A program made the translations under genes and the position numbers. Below the pieces are notes generated by a model that was not told the origin of the DNA, searched no databases, and saw only the letters and a list, made by a program, of their open reading frames with translations. Shown here one piece after another: positions 1 to 4,549 of a stretch of 9,297 nt of DNA. Location of the stretch: the NCBI GenBank assembly GCA_900551645.1, contig URWP01000098.1, positions 1 through 9,297 of the forward strand, given 5' to 3'. Within the stretch, counting starts at the first letter, position 1; each line of letters starts with the position of its first letter. Source of the stretch: an uncultured Bacteroides sp. (GTDB taxonomy: Bacteria; Bacteroidota; Bacteroidia; Bacteroidales; Bacteroidaceae).

Positions 1-1006
1 CGCCGGTCCTTGCAGCGCCGAAACAGAAGAACAAGTCATGAGCACTGCCCGCCAGCTGGCAAATAAAGGAATAAAGATTTTCCGTGCAGGAATCTGGAAA
101 CCACGTACCAAACCAGGAGGTTTCGAAGGTATCGGTGTAGACGGACTGGCCTGGTTGAAAGAAGTAAAAAAAGAAACAGGTATGTATGTCACTACCGAAG
201 TGGCTACTGCCAAACACGTATACGAATGCCTGAAAGCCGGTATCGATCTGCTGTGGATTGGTGCACGTACCACAGCCAATCCGTTTGCAGTGCAGGAAAT
301 AGCCGACGCACTGAAAGGAGTGGACATACCGGTACTTATCAAAAATCCGGTCAACCCTGATCTGGAACTGTGGATAGGTGCTTTGGAACGTATCAACAAT
401 GCCGGACTGAAACGCATCGGAGCCATCCACCGCGGTTTCTCATCCTACGACAAGAAAATCTACCGTAACCTGCCACAATGGCACATTCCTATTGAACTGC
501 GCCGTCGTATTCCCAATCTGCCGATTCTGTGCGACCCAAGCCATATCGGCGGCAAACGTGAACTGGTAGCTCCGTTGTGCCAACAGGCTATGGACTTAGG
601 ATTCGACGGACTGATTGTGGAATCACACTGCACTCCCGATGCAGCCTGGAGTGATGCTTCCCAACAGGTTACCCCAGATGTACTCGACTACATTCTGAAT
701 CTGTTGGTTATCCGCAGTGAACATCAGACTACTGAAAATCTGAACGAACTTCGCCGCCAGATTGACGAATGCGACAACGACCTGATGGAAATCCTGGCCA
801 AGCGTATGCGCGTCTGCCGAGAAATCGGTACGTTCAAGAAAGAACACAACATGACCATCCTCCAGACTGGACGGGTGAACGAAATCCTTGACAAACGAGG
901 CGCACAAGGCTCTCTGTGCGGCATGGATGCCGAATTCATCAAACAGGTATTCGAAGCTATCCACGAAGAAAGCGTCCGTCAGCAGATGGAAATTATCAAC
1001 AAATAA
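1..1006 (+). CDS. Bifunctional 3-deoxy-7-phosphoheptulonate (DAHP) synthase / chorismate mutase, 5'-truncated
   Basis: The reading frame is already open at the window edge (first whole codon at 2) and begins with AGPCSAET, the core motif of the type I-beta DAHP synthase/KDO8P synthase fold, so the ATG at 38 is internal and not the start. Further DAHP synthase motifs follow: FRAG..KPRT (PEP binding, lysine codon at 98), HRGFSSYD, CDPSHIGGKR and a VESHCTP...SDASQQ stretch. From about nt 730 a C-terminal AroQ-type chorismate mutase domain begins (ELRRQIDECD, AKRM, FKK), which is helical and carries the family's active-site Arg/Lys pattern. The protein would condense PEP with erythrose 4-phosphate and also isomerise chorismate to prephenate in the cytosol. 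In Bacteroidetes the mutase domain is C-terminal, as here. Fusion of the mutase to this enzyme is known in other bacteria as a route for feedback control by prephenate or chorismate; that control is inferred here. It is followed by tyrA after 71 bp, consistent with one operon. Confidence 0.95.
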   Translation, partial: AGPCSAETEEQVMSTARQLANKGIKIFRAGIWKPRTKPGGFEGIGVDGLAWLKEVKKETGMYVTTEVATAKHVYECLKAGIDLLWIGARTTANPFAVQEIADALKGVDIPVLIKNPVNPDLELWIGALERINNAGLKRIGAIHRGFSSYDKKIYRNLPQWHIPIELRRRIPNLPILCDPSHIGGKRELVAPLCQQAMDLGFDGLIVESHCTPDAAWSDASQQVTPDVLDYILNLLVIRSEHQTTENLNELRRQIDECDNDLMEILAKRMRVCREIGTFKKEHNMTILQTGRVNEILDKRGAQGSLCGMDAEFIKQVFEAIHEESVRQQMEIINK

Positions 1007-1019
1007 CAGGCAAGACTGC

Positions 1020-1048
1020 AGCGAAGGAGGCATTCACACTTCTTCGCT
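1020..1048 (+). promoter_or_regulatory. Intercistronic hairpin between DAHP synthase/chorismate mutase and tyrA
   Basis: AGCGAAGGAG (1020-1029) pairs with CTTCTTCGCT (1039-1048), giving a 10-bp stem with one G-U pair and a 9-nt loop. No T-run follows, so it does not look like a standard terminator. It could stabilise or process the operon mRNA or tune tyrA translation. An AGGAGG string lies within the structure at 1025-1030, but it is about 47 nt from the tyrA ATG, too far to act as its ribosome binding site. The role is inferred only. Confidence 0.3.
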
Positions 1049-1077
1049 CTTTCCCCTGCCAACCAAGCTATAAAAAT

Positions 1078-1851
1078 ATGAGAATATTGATCTTAGGAGC
1101 CGGAAAAATGGGCTCTTTCTTTTCAGATGTATTGAGTTTCGAACACACCGTAGCCGTATACGACATCAACCCTCAACACCTGCGGTTCATGTACAACTGC
1201 TACCGATTTACCTCAATCGACGAAATTTCCGAATTCAAACCGGAGCTGGTCATCAATGCCGCTACCGTGAAATACACGCTGGAAGCTTTTCGTCAGGTTC
1301 TTCCGGTGCTTCCAACAGATTGTATCATCAGCGACATCGCTTCGGTAAAAACCGGACTGAAAACTTTCTATGAGAATTCCGGATTCCGTTACGTATCCAC
1401 TCACCCGATGTTCGGACCGACTTTTGCCAGCTTGGACAAGCTGAGTACTGAAAATGCCATTATCATCAAGGAAGGCGACCACTTAGGCAAAATTTTCTTC
1501 AAGGACCTGTACCAACGCCTAGGTCTGAACATTTTCGAATACACGTTCGAGGAACACGACGAAACAGTGGCTTACTCCCTGTCTATTCCGTTCGTTTCCA
1601 CATTTGTCTTTGCGGCTGTCATGAAGCACCGGATGCACCGGGGTACTACTTTCAAACGCCATATGGCCATTGCCAAAGGAGTATTGAACGAAGACGATTA
1701 TCTGTTGCAGGAAATCCTTTTCAACCCGCATACACCGGCCCAAGTAGAAGGTATCCGTACCGAGTTAAATGAACTGTTGGATATCATCAGCAAAAAAGAC
1801 GCCCAAGGGATGCACAATTACCTCACCAAAATCCGGGAAAAAATCAAATGA
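1078..1851 (+). CDS. tyrA: Prephenate dehydrogenase (tyrosine biosynthesis)
   Basis: This 257-residue cytosolic enzyme would oxidatively decarboxylate prephenate to 4-hydroxyphenylpyruvate with NAD(P)+, the first tyrosine-specific step. It opens with a Rossmann motif, GAGKMG (G7, G9, G12), which places the start at the ATG at 1078. The frame stays open back to 916, but those residues overlap the upstream gene and precede the nucleotide-binding beta strand, so they are not coding. The THPMFGP motif (H109) is the conserved histidine-containing signature of prephenate dehydrogenases, and an EEHDE segment followed by a helical stretch matches the C-terminal domain. No ACT regulatory domain is present, so direct tyrosine feedback through such a domain is not expected. 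The neighbouring chorismate mutase makes its substrate, which supports the call. No promoter of the TAnnTTTG type is visible in the 71-bp gap, so it is probably transcribed from upstream. Confidence 0.93.
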   Translation: MRILILGAGKMGSFFSDVLSFEHTVAVYDINPQHLRFMYNCYRFTSIDEISEFKPELVINAATVKYTLEAFRQVLPVLPTDCIISDIASVKTGLKTFYENSGFRYVSTHPMFGPTFASLDKLSTENAIIIKEGDHLGKIFFKDLYQRLGLNIFEYTFEEHDETVAYSLSIPFVSTFVFAAVMKHRMHRGTTFKRHMAIAKGVLNEDDYLLQEILFNPHTPAQVEGIRTELNELLDIISKKDAQGMHNYLTKIREKIK

Positions 1852-1877
1852 TTTGACCGAACAACATATATACAGAC

Positions 1878-1909
1878 GAAAAAGGCTGCCCGATAAGGCA
1901 GCCTTTTTC
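1878..1909. terminator. Bidirectional intrinsic terminator between tyrA and the outer-membrane protein gene
   Basis: A perfect 13-bp stem (1878-1890 with 1897-1909) has a 6-nt loop, CGATAA. The GC-rich core GGCTGCC is flanked by A5 on one side and T5 on the other, so a T-run follows the core hairpin on either strand. It lies 26 bp after the tyrA stop and 20 bp beyond the stop of the convergent gene, where both transcripts should end. Confidence 0.92.
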
Positions 1910-1929
1910 ATTTTCCTATAATATGTTTC

Positions 1930-2484
1930 CTAGAAGCGGTAACCCACCGTCAGGAAGAAACCTAAATTCTTTTCATCTGAATCTTCAAACGGAGATATAA
2001 AACCATACTGTCCACTCAGATTCAACAGAATGTGGTCGCCAAATTCAGCACCGACACCATATTGAAGTCCCAAATCAAAACGTTTGGCACCATCATCTCC
2101 AAAATAATCAGACTTTAAATCATCATACTTAACCTTTCCGCCCAATCCAATACCGATATAAGGACCTGCATTGACTACAAAGTTCACATCGTCGGCAATA
2201 GGCATCTTATAAGCCGCTAAAATAGGGATATCCAAATAACATGGAGTTGCCTTTAAGTCACCTTTTTTTGCTCCTTTACCTGTAAACATCAATCCTGACT
2301 GTACAGAGAAAGATGTAGCTACTGGAAGGTCAATTCCAACACCAAGTGTATAGCCTACCTTTGCATCCATTTCAGATTTCGTCAGATTGGTAATAGACAT
2401 ACCGGCTCTTACATCTATCCGAGCCTGTGAGAAACCTATCACGGCTACCATAGCCAATACCAGTGTACATAAAACCTTTTTCAT
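1930..2484 (-). CDS. Outer-membrane beta-barrel protein (PF13568-like, porin-family annotation)
   Basis: The product is 184 residues. It starts with a clear Sec signal peptide (MKK, then a hydrophobic core to about residue 18, ending GFSQA), and the mature part alternates polar and hydrophobic residues as in beta strands. The segment YLDIPILAAYK...NAGPYIGIGLGG resembles the core of the OMP_b-brl_2 family common in Bacteroidetes. The chain ends in GYRF; a terminal aromatic residue is the usual recognition signal for outer-membrane barrel assembly. It should sit in the outer membrane as a small 8-strand-type barrel. No ligand or transport function can be read from the sequence. It has its own likely promoter at 2599-2630 and a leader of roughly 100 nt, and shares a terminator with tyrA. 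Confidence 0.85.
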   Translation of the reverse strand: MKKVLCTLVLAMVAVIGFSQARIDVRAGMSITNLTKSEMDAKVGYTLGVGIDLPVATSFSVQSGLMFTGKGAKKGDLKATPCYLDIPILAAYKMPIADDVNFVVNAGPYIGIGLGGKVKYDDLKSDYFGDDGAKRFDLGLQYGVGAEFGDHILLNLSGQYGFISPFEDSDEKNLGFFLTVGYRF

Positions 2485-2508
2485 AGTAACAAGCTATTTA
2501 ATCCCTGC

Positions 2509-2537
2509 CCAGTCCTTCACTGGACAATTCGGTTGTC
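2509..2537 (-). other. Small hairpins in the 5' leader of the outer-membrane protein gene
   Basis: Two overlapping short inverted repeats lie in the predicted leader: CCAGT/ACTGG (2509-2513 with 2519-2523, 5-nt loop) and GACAA/TTGTC (2523-2527 with 2533-2537, 5-nt loop). Both are 5-bp stems and could arise by chance. They would place some structure 25-55 nt before the start codon. No function is assigned. Confidence 0.2.
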
Positions 2538-2598
2538 AAGGAAGCGTAGAAGGAGTCCTTTCTGTTACAAAAGATACGCTCCGCATTCACTTTGAAAA

Positions 2599-2630
2599 CA
2601 AATATAGCAATTTAACTTTTAAATCACAAC
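2599..2630 (-). promoter_or_regulatory. Putative Bacteroides-type promoter of the outer-membrane protein gene
   Basis: Read on the minus strand, TATATTTG (2599-2606) fits the -7 consensus TAnnTTTG. GTTG (2627-2630) lies 20 bp upstream and matches three of four bases of the -33 box. Transcription would start near 2592, leaving a leader of about 105 nt. Confidence 0.55.
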
Positions 2631-2735
2631 ATGCTTATCGAACAAAAAATCCGATTTAACACTATATTTGTCAAATCATCTACGTTTTCTTGCTTTTCAG
2701 TAGATTTCTCCTTCTACAGACTTTAAAGAACGAAC

Positions 2736-4238
2736 TTAAAGCTTAATCTTTTTCTTCACTGTTTTCGACTCATTATGCAAACGGTCCAAAGCCGTTACCA
2801 CATACTGATACTTTGTCTTTCCATCCTCGTAAGGCAACTTATAAAATGTATCCCGAGTAATCTTGACAATGTGTGAAGGGTCACTGATATTGATTTTTTC
2901 ACCGTTCTTGAAGCGATAGACTACATACTGTACAGCTTCATCCATTTCATCCTTTGCTTTCGGAGCTGTCCAAAAAAGGATATATCCATCAGCTGTCCAT
3001 ACCGGCTTCAACTTACGCACCTTCCCCGGAGCCTTATCATCCATAAAAGGAGAAGTAGGTACCAAAGCCGGATATTTATGGTATTCCTGCACCAACAAGT
3101 CCCGATAATTTCCCGGATTATTGACTACCGCAGCAGCATACCACTGGCAACTACCCTGAACAGTAGACAACGAACGTTGTAACTGGTATTTTGCAGGCAT
3201 CTGGTGCTGATTAGGATTCTTCACATCCGCTTTCTGAACTGTACGCATCACATCCTGTCCGATAAACAAAGGGCGGGAGGCAGAATTTTTCGCCCACCAG
3301 CGTATCAGGGTGTCATAATCAGCAGCCGGATGACCGATTTCCCAATAAATTTGCGGAATGTTATAATCAATCCAACCGTTGTTCACCCACAACAGAACGT
3401 CGGCATACAAATCATCGTAATTCTGCAAACCTTTGGTATCGCTACCATTCGGATCATTCTTCTTATTCCGATAGATACCGAATGGGGAAACACCAAATTT
3501 CACCCAAGGCTTGCAGGCACGTACCGTTTCATGGATTTCCTTAATCAGTACATTTACATTGTCACGGCGCCAGTCATCTCGATTACGGAATCCGCGTCCA
3601 TAGGCTGCGAAACTTATATCATCCGGAAACTTCTCACCCGGATTCGGATAAGGATAAAAATAATCGTCCATATGAATGGCATCCACATCGTAACGGGTTA
3701 CGATATCGCGTACAATCTTACAGATATATTTCCGTGACTCCGGATATCCCGGGTCAAAATAAAGCTGACCGTTATAGCTGACAATCAGATTCGGATAACG
3801 GTTGACAGGATGTGATGGCGACAAGGCACCAGTACCTTTTGTCTTGGCCCGGTAAGGATTAATCCAAGCATGCAATTCCATCCCCCGTTTGTGACACTCT
3901 TCAATCATAAACTGAAGCGGATCCCACATCGGTGAAGGTGCCTTTCCCTGTACACCTGTCAGGAAACGGCTCCAAGGTTCATACGAAGAACGATAAAGGG
4001 CATCTCCCTCAGCACGAACCTGAAAAATAATAGCATTGATACCTGCCTTCTGCAAGTTATCCAATTGTTGAATTAATGTCTGCTGCATTTGGGCAGTCGG
4101 CATTCCCTGAAACTGTCCGTTCACACATTGTATCCACGCTCCACGAAACTCACGCTTCGGATAACGTACCTGAGCGAACATGGCACTACCTCCTAACCAA
4201 GCTAACAATAAGAGCAAGAAAAATTTTAATTTCATCAT
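2736..4238 (-). CDS. Family 10 glycosylhydrolase (GHL10/DUF187, PF02638) with C-terminal fibronectin-III-like domain
   Basis: The product is 500 residues and exported: residues 1-22 form a signal peptide with a long leucine core ending AMFA|Q. The mature protein opens with REFRGAWIQ, the hallmark start of the GHL10 domain. This domain runs to about residue 380 and contains FQVRAEGDALY, HAWINPYRA, DAIHMDDYFYPYP and GVSPFGIYR, the conserved barrel-strand motifs with candidate acidic catalytic residues. From about residue 405 to the end a smaller beta-rich segment (APGKVRKL...YVVYRF...YQYVVTALD) looks like an Fn3-type module. The best-studied relative, E. coli DigH (YddW), cleaves peptide-free peptidoglycan glycan strands, so a cell-wall role in the periplasm or at the surface is plausible, but the substrate is an inference. 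The next in-frame ATG (4235) is an equally possible start. A TAnnTTTG box lies about 40 bp upstream. It is probably monocistronic, since the downstream gene has its own promoter. Confidence 0.88.
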   Translation of the reverse strand: MMKLKFFLLLLLAWLGGSAMFAQVRYPKREFRGAWIQCVNGQFQGMPTAQMQQTLIQQLDNLQKAGINAIIFQVRAEGDALYRSSYEPWSRFLTGVQGKAPSPMWDPLQFMIEECHKRGMELHAWINPYRAKTKGTGALSPSHPVNRYPNLIVSYNGQLYFDPGYPESRKYICKIVRDIVTRYDVDAIHMDDYFYPYPNPGEKFPDDISFAAYGRGFRNRDDWRRDNVNVLIKEIHETVRACKPWVKFGVSPFGIYRNKKNDPNGSDTKGLQNYDDLYADVLLWVNNGWIDYNIPQIYWEIGHPAADYDTLIRWWAKNSASRPLFIGQDVMRTVQKADVKNPNQHQMPAKYQLQRSLSTVQGSCQWYAAAVVNNPGNYRDLLVQEYHKYPALVPTSPFMDDKAPGKVRKLKPVWTADGYILFWTAPKAKDEMDEAVQYVVYRFKNGEKINISDPSHIVKITRDTFYKLPYEDGKTKYQYVVTALDRLHNESKTVKKKIKL

Positions 4239-4276
4239 TATAATCGAATAGTTTTTGATAAGTTTTTAACGAAAGG

Positions 4277-4305
4277 CAAAGATAACTAAAATATAAAACC
4301 GGAAA
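4277..4305 (-). promoter_or_regulatory. Putative promoter of the GHL10 glycosylhydrolase gene
   Basis: On the minus strand, TATCTTTG (4277-4284) fits the Bacteroides -7 consensus TAnnTTTG and lies 38 bp before the start codon. The -33 element is weak: the nearest match is TTTC at 4302-4305 with a 17-bp spacer, shorter than usual. Confidence 0.45.
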
Positions 4306-4356
4306 TACAGCTTTTGACAGAATAAAACAAAGATTCTACAAATATCGCTATCTTTT

Positions 4357-4440
4357 ATAAGTTGGGATGCGGCTCGGAATAGTCAATCTGAAAAACTTTG
4401 TTTTTCGCTTGCCTCTCCACTCGCCTTTCACTACCTTTTC
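4357..4440 (+). repeat. 84-bp tandem direct repeat, copy 1
   Basis: This unit is followed immediately by a second copy; 81 of 84 positions agree. It contains a 17-bp palindrome (4390-4406, GAAAAAC-TTT-GTTTTTC), then CTTG (4408-4411), a 20-bp spacer and TACCTTTT (4432-4439). The last box differs from a consensus -7 box in one base, so this copy looks like a weakened promoter. The other differences from copy 2 are at 4362 and 4364. Confidence 0.95.
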
Positions 4441-4524
4441 ATAAGCTAGGATGCGGCTCGGAATAGTCAATCTGAAAAACTTTGTTTTTCGCTTGCCTCT
4501 CCACTCGCCTTTCACTACCTTTGC
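4441..4524 (+). repeat. 84-bp tandem direct repeat, copy 2 (promoter-bearing)
   Basis: This is the second, abutting copy. It differs from copy 1 at 4446, 4448 and 4523. The change at 4523 (G instead of T) creates a perfect TAnnTTTG box at 4516-4523. The same 17-bp palindrome lies at 4474-4490, just upstream of the -33-like CTTG. The unit ends 25 bp before the uvrA start codon. Confidence 0.95.
4492..4523 (+). promoter_or_regulatory. Probable uvrA promoter inside repeat copy 2
   Basis: CTTG (4492-4495), a 20-bp spacer and TACCTTTG (4516-4523) match the Bacteroides -33/-7 arrangement with one mismatch in the -33 box. Transcription would start near 4530, about 20 nt before the uvrA ATG. An identical architecture (CTTG, 20 bp, TACTTTTG) precedes the gene starting at 9197. 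Confidence 0.7.
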
Positions 4525-4549
4525 ATACTCACATAATATCGGAAGAAGC

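Larger units (their letters stand above)
4239..4549. other. 311-bp divergent intergenic region between the GHL10 gene and uvrA
   Basis: From left to right it contains an AT-rich leader and likely promoter for the minus-strand gene (-7 box 4277-4284), an AT-rich stretch to about 4356 in which nothing further is seen, then two tandem copies of an 84-bp unit (4357-4524), the second of which ends in the probable uvrA promoter. No credible small gene is present. The open frames here only reflect the repeat, whose 84-bp length is a multiple of three and so keeps frames open. Confidence 0.8.

Noticed and set aside
623..1033. 136-codon minus-strand frame over the chorismate mutase domain
   Set aside because: It is antisense to a clearly conserved coding sequence, with no recognisable domain or start signals.
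916..1077. Upstream extension of tyrA to an ATG inside the preceding gene
   Set aside because: It would overlap the chorismate mutase domain in another frame, and the Rossmann motif must sit near the N-terminus, as it does with the ATG at 1078.
2700..2717. Possible terminator after the glycosylhydrolase gene (GTAGA/TCTAC)
   Set aside because: It is only a 5-bp AT-rich stem with an 8-nt loop and no T-run on the minus strand; this is not enough to call.
3204..3737. 177-codon open frame on the plus strand inside the glycosylhydrolase gene
   Set aside because: It is antisense to a well-supported GHL10 domain, with low-complexity Ile/Arg-rich translation and no promoter; a shadow frame.
4451..4549. 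33-codon N-terminal extension of uvrA in the same frame
   Set aside because: It lies mostly inside repeat copy 2 and spans the -33/-7 boxes. The UvrA family starts at the MSESKY position, and the frame is open only because the 84-bp unit lacks stops.
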